Shown in pieces: positions 34,395 to 43,508 of a stretch of DNA of 43,748 nucleotides. Made by a program: the position numbers and the translations under genes. The notes beneath the pieces were generated by a model, which saw only the letters and a list, made by a program, of their open reading frames with translations, had not been told where the DNA came from and did not search any database. Source of the DNA: an uncultured Clostridia bacterium (GTDB lineage: Bacteria > Bacillota > Clostridia > Christensenellales > Borkfalkiaceae); the NCBI GenBank assembly GCA_947629515.1, contig CANRDY010000009.1, positions 1 through 43,748 of the forward strand, read 5' to 3'. Each line of letters opens with the position of its first letter. The stretch's first letter is position 1.

Positions 34395-35768
34395 ATGGGA
34401 ATGAGCATGTCGCAAAAGATACTTGCGGCACACGCGGGACTTAAAGAAGTGCGGGCGGGACAGCTTATCAACGCGCGCGTAGACCTTGCGCTCGCAAACG
34501 ACATAACCGGTCCCGTCGCCATTAAGGAGTTTGTAAGATCGGGGGCGAAAAAGACGGCGGACAGCTCGAAAATAGCCCTCGTTATGGATCACTTTGCGCC
34601 CAACAAAGATATAAAGAGCGCGCAACAGTGCAAGATCTGCCGCGAGTTTGCCGCAGAGCAGAACGTGCAAAACTTCTTCGACGTGGGACAGATGGGCATC
34701 GAACACGCCCTCCTCCCCGAAAAAGGGCTTGTGGGCGCGGGCGACCTTGTGATAGGCGCGGACAGTCACACCTGCACTTACGGGGCTTTGGGCGCGTTTT
34801 CCACGGGCGTAGGTTCTACCGATATGTGCGCCGCGATGATGAGCGGGGAGTGCTGGTTCAAAGTTCCCGCCGCAATCAAGTTCACCCTTATCGGAAAGCC
34901 CCGCAGATATGTGTGCGGAAAGGACGTTATTTTACATATAATAGGGCTTATCGGCGTGGATGGCGCGCTCTATAAATCGATGGAATTTACGGGCGACGGC
35001 GTTGCAAATTTGGGCATAGACGATCGCTTTACCATATGCAATATGGCGATAGAGGCGGGCGCGAAGAACGGCATTTTCCCCGTGGACGACATAACCCGCG
35101 AATACCTTAAAAACCACTTCAAGCGCGAGGTAAGGGAGTTTGCCGCCGACCCCGACGCCGAGTACGAGAGGGAATACGTTATAGACCTTTCGAAGATAGA
35201 ACCGACGGTAGCCTTCCCCCACCTTCCCGAAAACGCAAGAACGCCCGAAAGCTGGGGAAAAGTCAAAATCGATCAGGCGGTGATTGGCTCGTGCACAAAC
35301 GGGCACATAACCGACCTGAGAATGGCGGCGGAAGTTCTAAAAGGCAGAAAGGTGGCAAAGGGCGTGCGCGCGATAGTCATTCCCGCGACCAACGAGATAT
35401 ACCTTCAGGCCCTTAAAGAGGGGCTTATAGAGACGTTTATCGAGGCGGGGGCGATAGTCTCCACCCCCACCTGCGGTCCCTGCCTCGGCGGTTATATGGG
35501 CATACTCGCCGAGAACGAGCGCGCCGTTTCGACCACAAACCGCAACTTTGTGGGAAGAATGGGGCACAGCTCTTCGGAAGTCTATCTTGCCTCGCCCTAC
35601 GTTGCGGCGGCAAGCGCGGTGGCGGGCTATTTGACTACCCCCGACGCTCTGGCGGGCGATACCTTAACGGGCGACGGTTCCGAAAACGCAACAAACGCGG
35701 CGAACGGCACAAAAAACGGCGCAAGCGGCGGCGCAACAAACGCGGCTGAAAACGAGGTGAAGAGATGA
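34395..35768 (+). CDS. leuC: 3-isopropylmalate dehydratase large subunit
   Basis: LeuC with LeuD isomerises 2-isopropylmalate to 3-isopropylmalate in leucine synthesis. It is an aconitase-type [4Fe-4S] protein. Seen are [20 protein letters not shown], the cluster cysteines in [11 protein letters not shown] and TCGPCLGG, and [17 protein letters not shown]. The length, 457 residues, exceeds the usual about 420. The extra is a C-terminal low-complexity tail of about 30 residues rich in Asn, Ala, Gly and Thr ([16 protein letters not shown]), in which a 14-base DNA word (GCAACAAACGCGGC) occurs twice. The ATG has AAAGGAG upstream. The stop overlaps leuD by 4 bases (ATGA). Confidence 0.96.
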   Translation: MGMSMSQKILAAHAGLKEVRAGQLINARVDLALANDITGPVAIKEFVRSGAKKTADSSKIALVMDHFAPNKDIKSAQQCKICREFAAEQNVQNFFDVGQMGIEHALLPEKGLVGAGDLVIGADSHTCTYGALGAFSTGVGSTDMCAAMMSGECWFKVPAAIKFTLIGKPRRYVCGKDVILHIIGLIGVDGALYKSMEFTGDGVANLGIDDRFTICNMAIEAGAKNGIFPVDDITREYLKNHFKREVREFAADPDAEYEREYVIDLSKIEPTVAFPHLPENARTPESWGKVKIDQAVIGSCTNGHITDLRMAAEVLKGRKVAKGVRAIVIPATNEIYLQALKEGLIETFIEAGAIVSTPTCGPCLGGYMGILAENERAVSTTNRNFVGRMGHSSSEVYLASPYVAAASAVAGYLTTPDALAGDTLTGDGSENATNAANGTKNGASGGATNAAENEVKR

Positions 35769-36256
35769 AAGTTAAAGGCAGAGTTTTCCGTTACGGGAAC
35801 GACGTAGACACCGACGTGATAATCCCCGCGAGGTATCTTAACACCACGTCCGAAAGCGAGCTTGCCGCTCACTGCATGGAAGATATCGACGGCGAGTTCA
35901 TTAAAAAAGTGCAAAAGGGCGACATAATAGTCGCGGGCGACAACTTCGGCTGCGGCTCTTCGCGCGAGCACGCGCCCATTGCAATAAAGGCGAGCGGCGT
36001 CAGCCTTGTAATCGCCAACTCCTTTGCGCGCATATTCTACCGCAACTCGATAAACATCGGCTTGCCCATTCTGGAATGTCCCGAGGCGGTAAAGGAAATA
36101 AACGCGGGGGATACGGTAAGCTGCGATCTTTCGTCGGGAAAAATAACCAACGAGAGCACGGGCAAGAGCTTCACCGCCCAGCCCTTCCCCCCCTTCATTC
36201 AGGAGATAATAGCCGACGGCGGGCTTATAAAACACCTTAAAAAGGAGAACAGATGA
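35765..36256 (+). CDS. leuD: 3-isopropylmalate dehydratase small subunit
   Basis: The 163-residue protein is the swivelling-domain subunit of isopropylmalate isomerase. It shows the family start [19 protein letters not shown], the substrate-binding [14 protein letters not shown] loop and [17 protein letters not shown]. It overlaps leuC by ATGA and leuB by ATGA, so leuC-leuD-leuB are translationally coupled. Length is normal for the short bacterial LeuD type. Confidence 0.97.
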   Translation: MKVKGRVFRYGNDVDTDVIIPARYLNTTSESELAAHCMEDIDGEFIKKVQKGDIIVAGDNFGCGSSREHAPIAIKASGVSLVIANSFARIFYRNSINIGLPILECPEAVKEINAGDTVSCDLSSGKITNESTGKSFTAQPFPPFIQEIIADGGLIKHLKKENR

Positions 36257-37329
36257 AGTACGAAATAGCCGTTCTCGACGGCGACGGCATAGGTCCCGAG
36301 ATATGCGCGGGCGCGCTCCGCGTTTTGGAGAAAATCGGGCAAAAATATCAACATATATTCAATTTTACCCACTTTGACATAGGCGGTTGCGCCATCGATA
36401 AATGGGGCGAACCGCTCCCGCGGAAAACCGTGGACGGCTGTCTTAAAAGCGACAGCGTGCTCCTCGGCGCGGTGGGCGGATACAAGTGGGACAGCCTTTC
36501 GGGAGACAAGCGACCCGAAAAGGGGCTTTTGGGCATAAGAAAGGCGATGGGGCTTTACTCCAACGTCCGCCCCGCAAAGCTGTGGAAGAGCCTTGCCGAG
36601 GCTTCCCCCTTAAAGCGCGAGCTTGTTAAAGACGGCGTTGAAATTATTATAGTGCGCGAGCTTACGGGCGGAATATACTTCGGCAAGCGCGAAAGCGGCG
36701 TTGACGAGACGGGCGCGGAGTTCGCCTCCGACACCGAGAAATACACCGTGCCCGAGATAGAGCGCATAATGAAGATAGCCTGCGAGCTCGCCTTAAAGCG
36801 CGGTAAAAAGGTGGTTTCCGTAGACAAGGCGAACGTGCTCGAAAGCTCGCGGCTGTGGCGGCGCACGGTGCACGCCTACGCGCAAAAATATTACCCCGAA
36901 ATAACAGTCGAGGACGTGCTCGTCGACAACATGGCGATGCAGATAGTAAAAAACCCCGCGCAGTTCGACGTGGTCGTAACTTCAAACATATTCGGCGACA
37001 TACTCTCCGACGAAGCGGCGCAGGTGACGGGTTCTATCGGCATGCTCGCCTCCTCCTCCCTCGGCGACGGCACGCGCGGGCTTTACGAGCCTATCCACGG
37101 CTCGGCGCCCGACATAGCGGGCAAGGATATTGCCAACCCCATCGCAACCATACTTGCGGCGGCAATGATGCTGCGCGACAGCTTTGGGCTGACAGAGGAG
37201 TACGCTGCAATCGAAAACGCCGTTCAGAAAACGCTCGACGGCGGCTGGCGCACGGCGGATATCTTCAAAGAGGGCGACAAAAAAGTCGGCTGTGCGAAGA
37301 TGGCGGAGCTTATCGCCGAAAATATCTGA
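36253..37329 (+). CDS. leuB: 3-isopropylmalate dehydrogenase
   Basis: This 358-residue NAD-dependent enzyme oxidatively decarboxylates 3-isopropylmalate. It shows the metal/substrate residues [12 protein letters not shown] and, later, [31 protein letters not shown] (read as DNMAMQIV and [13 protein letters not shown]). [14 protein letters not shown] and [14 protein letters not shown] for NAD binding follow. It is the last gene of the coupled leuC-leuD-leuB block. leuA, ilvC and ilvE are not in the window. No strong terminator is seen right after it. Confidence 0.97.
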   Translation: MKYEIAVLDGDGIGPEICAGALRVLEKIGQKYQHIFNFTHFDIGGCAIDKWGEPLPRKTVDGCLKSDSVLLGAVGGYKWDSLSGDKRPEKGLLGIRKAMGLYSNVRPAKLWKSLAEASPLKRELVKDGVEIIIVRELTGGIYFGKRESGVDETGAEFASDTEKYTVPEIERIMKIACELALKRGKKVVSVDKANVLESSRLWRRTVHAYAQKYYPEITVEDVLVDNMAMQIVKNPAQFDVVVTSNIFGDILSDEAAQVTGSIGMLASSSLGDGTRGLYEPIHGSAPDIAGKDIANPIATILAAAMMLRDSFGLTEEYAAIENAVQKTLDGGWRTADIFKEGDKKVGCAKMAELIAENI

Positions 37330-37339
37330 CTTCGAGTTT

Positions 37340-37396
37340 ATTGCCCGCGTAAGAACGGCGGTCTTTTGCCCCTTGTAAGAACGGCAGTTTTTTGCG
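37340..37396. repeat. Two short degenerate direct repeats after leuB
   Basis: GTAAGAACGGC(G/A)GT(C/T)TTTTGC occurs twice, near 37350 and 37377. GGGCGAACGC also recurs near 37409 and 37516. The 225-base gap between leuB and the YggS gene holds nothing else I can support. Confidence 0.55.
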
Positions 37397-37554
37397 ATCC
37401 TTCCGTCGGGCGAACGCTTCAAAAAGAGCACAACCATTAAAAAGGGCTGAATCTTTTAACACGGGCGGGCAACGTTAACACACAAAAACGGTTCGACGGG
37501 CTGAACCTTTCTGCGGGCGAACGCGTGCAAAAGCCCGTTAAATTAAGGATAAAT

Positions 37555-38220
37555 ATGATAACAGAAAACGTTAAAAGGCTATTGGAAGAGATACCCGCGA
37601 CCAACCCGCAGGGCGAGAGAGTGCGGCTTGTGGCGGCGGTTAAAACGCAGACCGTAGAGGCGATAAACGAGGCGGTGGCGGCGGGTATAACCGACATAGG
37701 CGACAACCACGTGCAGGAATTCCGCGACAAGTACGCGGGCATTACGGGCGACGTTCGGCGGCATTTTATAGGGCATTTGCAGACAAACAAAATTAAGTAC
37801 CTGTTGGGCAAGTGCTTTTTATACCACTCCATCGACCGACTTAACCTTGCCGAAGAGCTTTCGAAAAAGAGCGCGGAACGGGGGATAACTTCCGACATTT
37901 TAGTGCAGGTGAACGCTGGCAACGAGGAAACAAAAGGCGGCTTTGCGTTCGAGGAGCTCGGCGGGGCTTTGGAGCAAATAACGGCACTGCCCGCGCTGAG
38001 GGTAAAGGGGCTTATGGCTATGCTGCCCTTTTCGGACGACCAAATTCTTTTGCGGGAGCTCGCCGCGCGCATGCGCGGGGAATACGACCGCTTCAACGCG
38101 CTTTTCGGCGGGTTCGAGTATCTGTCGATGGGCATGAGCGGCGACTGGAAACTGTGCGTGGAGTGCGGAAGCAATCTTATCCGCCTCGGCACAAGCATTT
38201 TCGGCAAGCGTTCCGCTTGA
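37555..38220 (+). CDS. YggS/PLPBP-family pyridoxal phosphate homeostasis protein
   Basis: The 221-residue protein is the small single-domain PLP-binding TIM-barrel family (YggS, YlmE, PROSC). Visible are the PLP-lysine strand RLVAAVKTQT, IGDNHVQEFRDKY, HFIGHLQTNKIKYL, the VQVNAGNEETKGG segment, and LSMGMSGDW with the phosphate-binding C-terminus GSNLIRLGTSIFG. I start at the ATG 37555 (MITENVKRLL), which has AAGGA six bases upstream; the frame is open further upstream without a better start. The family buffers PLP rather than catalysing a reaction. Its last codons are included in a 66-bp tandem duplication that continues past the stop. Confidence 0.93.
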   Translation: MITENVKRLLEEIPATNPQGERVRLVAAVKTQTVEAINEAVAAGITDIGDNHVQEFRDKYAGITGDVRRHFIGHLQTNKIKYLLGKCFLYHSIDRLNLAEELSKKSAERGITSDILVQVNAGNEETKGGFAFEELGGALEQITALPALRVKGLMAMLPFSDDQILLRELAARMRGEYDRFNALFGGFEYLSMGMSGDWKLCVECGSNLIRLGTSIFGKRSA

Positions 38221-38335
38221 CCTTGTGTCTTAACAACATTGCGGTAAAACAGCGTTTAGGCTGTTCAACGCAAGCGTTCCGCTTGATCAAGATTCTTAAC
38301 AACATTGCGGTAAAACAGCGTTTAGGCTGTTCAAC
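38204..38335. repeat. 66-bp tandem duplication across the yggS stop codon (module A, copies 2 and 3)
   Basis: GCAAGCGTTCCGCTTGA, the last codons and stop of the gene, starts at 38204 and again at 38270. Each is followed by module A (38229-38269 and 38295-38335), which contains an AACAGC/GCTGTT hairpin. Confidence 0.9.
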
Positions 38336-38340
38336 TGGAA

Positions 38341-38370
38341 GCGGCGGGCGCGTGGCAACGCGCCCGCCGC
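38341..38370 (+). terminator. Terminator-like hairpin after the YggS gene
   Basis: GCGGCGGGCGCG, 6-base loop, CGCGCCCGCCGC: a perfect 12-bp stem followed by ATTTTA. Confidence 0.65.
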
Positions 38371-38386
38371 ATTTTAAATAATAACT

Positions 38387-38570
38387 GTCACCCTGAGCAA
38401 GCGAAGCGCGTCGAACGGGTCTATTCCGCAGTATAGCGGAGCTTAATGTTGTGATTACTTTTTAGAAATGGGAAACGCGTTTCAAAGAGCAAGCACGGAC
38501 CACGGGGGGATTCTCTCACTCAATCGAACCCGCTATCGCGGGATTCTTATGTCGTTCGAAATGACAGTGC
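38387..38570. repeat. Module BC, copy 3
   Basis: Same ends and order as copy 1 (GTCACCCTGAGCAAGCGAAG to CGAAATGACAGTG), uninterrupted. Confidence 0.85.
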
Positions 38571-38600
38571 CTTATGTTGCTCCGATAATATTTAGAACAC

Positions 38601-38656
38601 ACCCCCTCAGTCCGCGTTCGCGGACAGCTCCCCCTCGTCTTTGACGAAGGGGAGCG
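38601..38656. repeat. Module D1, copy 3
   Basis: CAGTCCGCG-ttcg-CGGACAG and CCCCTCGTC-ttt-GACGAAGGGG: both stems are longer than in copy 1 but stay complementary. Confidence 0.75.
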
Positions 38657-38672
38657 AATATTTTTTTCATTA

Positions 38673-38716
38673 TTCCCTCCCCCTTGGCAAGGGGGAGGAA
38701 TTGAAGGTGGGGGTTG
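38673..38716. repeat. Module D2, copy 3
   Basis: TTCCCTCCCCCTTGGCAAGG, then GGGAGGAATTGAAGGTGGGG. Confidence 0.75.
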
Positions 38717-38718
38717 CC

Positions 38719-38859
38719 CGTACGAAGTGAGAAAGTTCGAAAAAGCAAGTTATGCAAGGAAAGCGAGGAAAACCCGAAGGAGCTTACAATGACGTAAGTG
38801 ACTGAGGGTTGCCGCAGCTTGACACAGCAGAACGTAGCTTATTCGGGCTTTTCGGTAGC
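38719..38859. repeat. Element E, copy 4
   Basis: P1 pairs 38732-38746 (AAAGTTCGAAAAAGC) with 38837-38851 (GCTTATTCGGGCTTT), 14 of 15 with two GU pairs. P2 is CTTAC (38783-38787), loop AATGAC, GTAAG (38794-38798). An outer helix P3 pairs AACCC (38771-38775) with GGGTT (38806-38810). Confidence 0.85.
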
Positions 38860-38893
38860 AAAAGCGCGTGGGCGCGTTCGCCCACGCGCTTTT
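38860..38893. terminator. Strong hairpin right after element E copy 4
   Basis: AAAAGCGCGTGGGCG, loop CGTT, CGCCCACGCGCTTTT: 15 paired positions, A- and T-flanked, so it could stop transcription from either side. Confidence 0.75.
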
Positions 38894-38969
38894 GCTTTTG
38901 TGCACTTTGCACATATTTTTATTATAATTAATAGTGTAAAATAAAATTGTATGACAGGAGGGAATGATC

Positions 38970-41900
38970 ATGCGAATTTTTAAAAGGGTGTGCACACCCT
39001 TCATCGCCTGCTTGCTGGCGATGCTCCTGCTCTTTTCGGTGACAGCCTGCTCCCCCGTTTCGGGCGGCAAATACAGGATCACCTATCACGAGAGCATTAA
39101 CGAACTATACCTTGTACAGACTTACGACGCGGGTGAAAACTCTGTTGAACCGCCCGCGCCCTCTAAGGCAAACAACACCTTTGCGGGTTGGTACGAGGAC
39201 TCCACGGGCGCAGGCTCGGCTTTTGTGTTCGGTCAGAAAGTGACCGCCGATATCGACCTCTACGCCAAATGGACTCCCGATTCCACCGACCCCGGAACGG
39301 GCGGCGGTACGGGCGGTCAAACCCCCGGCGGCAACCAACCCGGAACGGGCGGCGAGACCGACCCCGAAACGGGCGGCGGCTCGGGCGGACAGACTCCCGA
39401 AGTTCAAAAGGTGACCGTTCACTTTAACACGCACGGCGGCGCGAGCATGAGCGACGTTCAGATCGACAAAGGCACGTCGTTCAACCCCGGCGAAGCTACG
39501 GGCAAGTTAGGTTACACCTTCGAGGGCTGGTACACCGACAGCGCGTGCACCCAAAGGTTCATACCCAACGTCACCGTGATAAACGAGGAGACCACCCTTC
39601 ACGCCAAGTGGATAGAAACCGAGCACAGCGGCGGCACTCAGACCACCTATTTCACGGTTACGTTCAAGGTGGACGGCGAGACCTACGGCGAAGTGCAGAG
39701 CGTTGCGCAGTACTCCAAGGCAACCAAGCCCATCACCCCTCAAAAGGACGGGCATGCGTTTGTCGCATGGTACGAAGAAAGCTCGTTCGATAACGTTTAC
39801 GACTTCACCAAGCCCGTAACCGCCAACATCACGCTCTTTGCGAAATTCGAAGAGATAGCCGCGAACCTCATCAGCGTGGGCGCGTATAACGAGAGCATTT
39901 ACGCAACGTGGAAAGAGGGTGCGCCCGCCTCGGCAAAGGTCGAGTTTAAGCTCGCAAGCGAGGCAGACACGGCTTACAGAGAAGTTGAAAAGCCCCTTAT
40001 CCGCCTCACCGACGATACAAGCGTTTCGCGCGTGGACGTTGTAGGGCTTTCGAAAGGTTCGTACATCTTCAGAATAACCCCGTCGAGCGGCGACGCGATA
40101 GTGACCCCCGCGGTGGAAGTTCAGGAATACGACCGTTCGGGCTATGCGCACTTCCAATACACCGACGGCGTGGGCGCGTATAAAGACAACGGCGAACTGA
40201 AAGACGGCGCGCTGGTAATTTACGTGACCGAGGCGAACAAGAACTCCGTTCTCGACAACGCCGCCCAGAGCGCGAATATATTTGTATATCACGCGAATAG
40301 CCACAGCTATACGCCCGTTGATACTTCGGACGCAACTTTCAGAAACTACTTCACGACGACCACAACTTCGGCGGGAGTAACTCCGGGAGTTCAGACGGGC
40401 ATAGGCGAAATTCTCAACAACCGCCGTTACAGCGGCAACGACAGAATGGGCGTGGGAATCGCCAAGCTGTGCTCTGTTTACGGCGCGGTTGCGGTAAGAT
40501 TTATAGGTAAAATAACCTCTACCCTCAATTCCGACGGTAAAACCACCTCTATCCGCGGTCTCACCGATTACGACTCCACCGACAACGGCGGCTCGAAAGG
40601 CGACAACGGACAGATGGCGAGAATGGTAAACGCCCACGACCTCACCTTAGAGGGCATAGGCGAAGATTCGATGATCGAGGGCTTCGGCTTCCACTTCATC
40701 TCTTCCGTACTCGGTCGCACAAACGACAGTAACAGCAATAAAATGGGCAAGAGCTTCGAGGCGAGAAACCTCACCTTCCAGAACTATCCCGAGGACGCGC
40801 TCGGAATGGAAGGCGAACAGGGCATTTTGAACAACAGCGGTTCGATAAGCGATTCTTCGCGCGCGGAGAGCGACCTCTGCTCGCCCGTTGAAAGGTGCTG
40901 GGTACACCACTGCTCGTTCCTGCCCGGTCATGCCAGCCCCACTACGGACAGCGACAAGTCGGAAGGCGACGGCAGCTGCGACTTCAAGCGCGGACAGTAC
41001 TACACCATGTCGTACTGCTACTACGAGAACTGCCATAAGACCAACCTTATAGGTTCGGGCGACACCTCGTTGCAGTACAACATAACCTTCCACCACAGCT
41101 ATTGGAAGCAGTGCGAATCGCGTATGCCTCTTCTGCGCAGAGCGAATATACACTTCTACAATAACTTTATATCGGGCGACCAGAACGACTCGAAGCATAA
41201 GCTCAGCTATGTAACGAGCGCGAGAGCAAACTGCTTCATGTTCTCGGAAGCCAACTACTACGACGGTTGCAAGACGACGGTCGAAATCGACAGCGGCGGC
41301 GTTGTTAAATCGTACAATAACGAAATATACGCCGACTTTAAGGGAAGCGCGGCTACGAAGGTAACGAGCCGTACCGCGACGGTTGCCAACAGCTGCAAGT
41401 TCATATACAGAAATATAGACTATTCGCACTTCGATACAGACTCCACTCTCTTCTACTATGACAGCGTCAACCACGTGAGCGATTGCTTGCTCGACGACGC
41501 GGTGACGGCAAGGAGAAAGTGCATAATGTACGCGGGCGCAAACGGCAGAGGCACGGACGATACTTCGATGATGCAGTACACGCCCACCACGCCCGTCACG
41601 CTCGACAATAACAACGACGTTGCGATAACCCTTCCCACGTCGACCTCGGAGAGCTACTCCAATAACGGCGTGCTCTTCCGCAACCTCACGGGTGCAAGCA
41701 GCGAAACGATAAAGTTCAAGGGGCAAGGCATATTCTTCACGCTCAACGCCACCGCGACTCTCACCGTTACCACTACGAGCACGGGCGACGACGCACCCGA
41801 ACTTGTAAGGTCCGACGCGAAGATAATGAGCCATGCGTTCACGGGCACTCTTAAAATAGAGCTTGCGGCGGGAAGTTACTTCATTGCTTCGGGTCAAAAG

Positions 41901-43163
41901 GATAAACAATGCGTAATTTCGGCGATTTCGTTCAACGGCAAGCAGATCTCCAAGGAAGAGAAGTTTAATACGCTGAAAGACGCGGTTGACGAGCTTCCCG
42001 ATGCTGCGGACGTCCCCGAGGCGACGGCGGCTCTGGGCGAAAAGCTCGACGCGGTTGCGGCGGCGGCGGGCGCGTTGACGGCGACGGAGATCGAGGAGTT
42101 CAAGACGGCTAACCCCGGCTATTCCGAGAAGTATCAGGAGGTACTTGCAAAGTACAGCGAGCTGAGGGTCAACGCGGTCAAAGAGCTGATAGACGATATC
42201 GGCACGGTCGACGAGAACGCGGGCGACAGAATTTCCGCGGCGAGAAAGGCTTACGCCGAACTTACCGCCACCGAACAGGCACAGGTCGACAACTACAAGA
42301 CGTTGACCGACGCCGAAGCGGCGTTCGAACAGTACAGAGTAACTTCGCTCATCAAGCGCATCGAGGCGTTCCAGACCGAAGTCAACGGGCTGACAAGCGA
42401 CACGGCGACGGCGGAGAAAGTCAAAGAGCTTGCCGATAAGGGCGACGACCTGACGGGCGAGTACGACGCAATGGGCGTTGGCGAAATGGACGACGGCACG
42501 GATAAGACCAACCTTGAAGAAGCTAAGGAAAAGCTCGACGCGGCGTTGGAGAAGCTGGCGGGATACGAGAACCTGCACGAGTTCCTCGATGTGTTACAGC
42601 ACTTCAAAGACTACGACCACGACGCCGACGGCAACAACAACCTGTTGCAGTGCCCCGAATACGGCAAGCTGGTTGCGGCTTACGGCAAGCTGACACCCGA
42701 GCAAGTAAGCGGGCTTACACAAAGCGATAAGCAGTTGTATGACGACACCGTGGCGGCGCATGATGCACTTATGGCTGACGTCGTAGAGTTCCACTTCAAC
42801 AACGGTGTTCCTACCATAGTTGACCCCGACGGAAGCAAGACCAATGTATTTGAAGGTACTGTAACGCACGTAAAGAGTACTAAGGTCGATGTATTCGGTT
42901 TGAACGTTTCTGGTTTCAAGTTGGATAGTAACGGAACTCTCAAAATAACCCTAACGCAGAAAACGCGTATTACGTTCTATGTACTGACCACCAAGACATT
43001 TAAGTTCACGGGTGGAACGACTGCACCGAAGATTTCAGCTTTCAGAGAAAACGCAGAGGGTGTTCTCTATGCGGTAGACGTCGAGTTTGAAGCCGGTACC
43101 TATGACATGGTAAAAGACGGCGGCGAAAACGATATTTACTACGCAGTAGTGCAAGCATTGTAA
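38970..43163 (+). CDS. Pectate-lyase-like (PL1) lipoprotein with InlB_B repeats
   Basis: The start is the ATG 38970 (MRIFKRVCTPF), seven bases after AGGAGGG; the ATG at 38964 is too close to it. The 1397-residue product has a signal peptide with lipobox (SVTAC). Three Listeria-Bacteroides repeats follow (about residues 38-103, 145-214, 227-292; for example TFEGWYTDSACTQRF) with Gly/Thr/Pro linkers. After a fibronectin-like segment comes a right-handed beta-helix typical of polysaccharide lyase family 1, at about residues 450-830: VHHCSFLPGHAS, CDFKRGQYYTMSYCYYENC, HKTNLIGSGDTS and FHHSYWKQCESRMPLLR, with RMPLLR at residues 718-723 as the lyase RxPxxR signature. A beta-sandwich, a helical region (about 1010-1250) and a final beta domain complete it. 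It likely cleaves pectic or related polyuronides outside the cell. Confidence 0.92.
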   Translation: MRIFKRVCTPFIACLLAMLLLFSVTACSPVSGGKYRITYHESINELYLVQTYDAGENSVEPPAPSKANNTFAGWYEDSTGAGSAFVFGQKVTADIDLYAKWTPDSTDPGTGGGTGGQTPGGNQPGTGGETDPETGGGSGGQTPEVQKVTVHFNTHGGASMSDVQIDKGTSFNPGEATGKLGYTFEGWYTDSACTQRFIPNVTVINEETTLHAKWIETEHSGGTQTTYFTVTFKVDGETYGEVQSVAQYSKATKPITPQKDGHAFVAWYEESSFDNVYDFTKPVTANITLFAKFEEIAANLISVGAYNESIYATWKEGAPASAKVEFKLASEADTAYREVEKPLIRLTDDTSVSRVDVVGLSKGSYIFRITPSSGDAIVTPAVEVQEYDRSGYAHFQYTDGVGAYKDNGELKDGALVIYVTEANKNSVLDNAAQSANIFVYHANSHSYTPVDTSDATFRNYFTTTTTSAGVTPGVQTGIGEILNNRRYSGNDRMGVGIAKLCSVYGAVAVRFIGKITSTLNSDGKTTSIRGLTDYDSTDNGGSKGDNGQMARMVNAHDLTLEGIGEDSMIEGFGFHFISSVLGRTNDSNSNKMGKSFEARNLTFQNYPEDALGMEGEQGILNNSGSISDSSRAESDLCSPVERCWVHHCSFLPGHASPTTDSDKSEGDGSCDFKRGQYYTMSYCYYENCHKTNLIGSGDTSLQYNITFHHSYWKQCESRMPLLRRANIHFYNNFISGDQNDSKHKLSYVTSARANCFMFSEANYYDGCKTTVEIDSGGVVKSYNNEIYADFKGSAATKVTSRTATVANSCKFIYRNIDYSHFDTDSTLFYYDSVNHVSDCLLDDAVTARRKCIMYAGANGRGTDDTSMMQYTPTTPVTLDNNNDVAITLPTSTSESYSNNGVLFRNLTGASSETIKFKGQGIFFTLNATATLTVTTTSTGDDAPELVRSDAKIMSHAFTGTLKIELAAGSYFIASGQKDKQCVISAISFNGKQISKEEKFNTLKDAVDELPDAADVPEATAALGEKLDAVAAAAGALTATEIEEFKTANPGYSEKYQEVLAKYSELRVNAVKELIDDIGTVDENAGDRISAARKAYAELTATEQAQVDNYKTLTDAEAAFEQYRVTSLIKRIEAFQTEVNGLTSDTATAEKVKELADKGDDLTGEYDAMGVGEMDDGTDKTNLEEAKEKLDAALEKLAGYENLHEFLDVLQHFKDYDHDADGNNNLLQCPEYGKLVAAYGKLTPEQVSGLTQSDKQLYDDTVAAHDALMADVVEFHFNNGVPTIVDPDGSKTNVFEGTVTHVKSTKVDVFGLNVSGFKLDSNGTLKITLTQKTRITFYVLTTKTFKFTGGTTAPKISAFRENAEGVLYAVDVEFEAGTYDMVKDGGENDIYYAVVQAL

Positions 43164-43180
43164 TTCGCAATAAAAAAGCG

Positions 43181-43210
43181 GCGGCGACGGTTTTCAACCG
43201 TCGCCGCTTT
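43181..43210 (+). terminator. Terminator of the PL1 lipoprotein gene
   Basis: GCGGCGACGGTT, loop TTC, AACCGTCGCCGC, then TTTGCTT. Confidence 0.8.
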
Positions 43211-43369
43211 GCTTGCTCCTTGACCGCTAACGATACCGCTACCCCTACCCTTTCTCGTCGGTTGTAAGGACAACAACCGCCTCGGGCATCGTTCGCGCAT
43301 ACATTTGCGCGAACTCATCTCGTGCGGCAAAACAGCACACTGTGCTGTTTTGCGAAGTCCGCACTCGAC

Positions 43370-43436
43370 CCTTGAAAAAGGGGAGGGAATAGAGAGAGGG
43401 CAATTATAAGGGGGAGGAATTAAAGGTGGGGGTTTT
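43370..43436. repeat. Module D2, copy 4
   Basis: CCCTTGAAAAAGGGGAGGG, then AAGGGGGAGGAATTAAAGG and TGGGGGTT. Confidence 0.7.
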
Positions 43437-43508
43437 AATCGGGGCGCGAATGGGCGAGGGCGGGGCGGGAGCGAATGGGAAGTTTAATGGGTTCGGTCGC
43501 CCTTGCAA

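Larger units (their letters stand above)
38221..38969. other. Gene-free repeat locus 3
   Basis: This 749-bp region contains, in order, module A twice, a GC hairpin, module BC, D1, D2, element E copy 4, a strong terminator hairpin (38860-38893) and an AT-rich promoter-like stretch (TATAAT at 38923-38928, no good -35). No gene is seen. Confidence 0.7.

Noticed and set aside
43240-43330. Minus-strand coding fragment (DEFAQMYARTMPEAVVVLTTDE-like reading, given here as EFAQMYARTMPEAVV)
   Set aside because: Only about 24 codons before a stop, with no recognisable family. It could be a decayed gene but cannot be supported.
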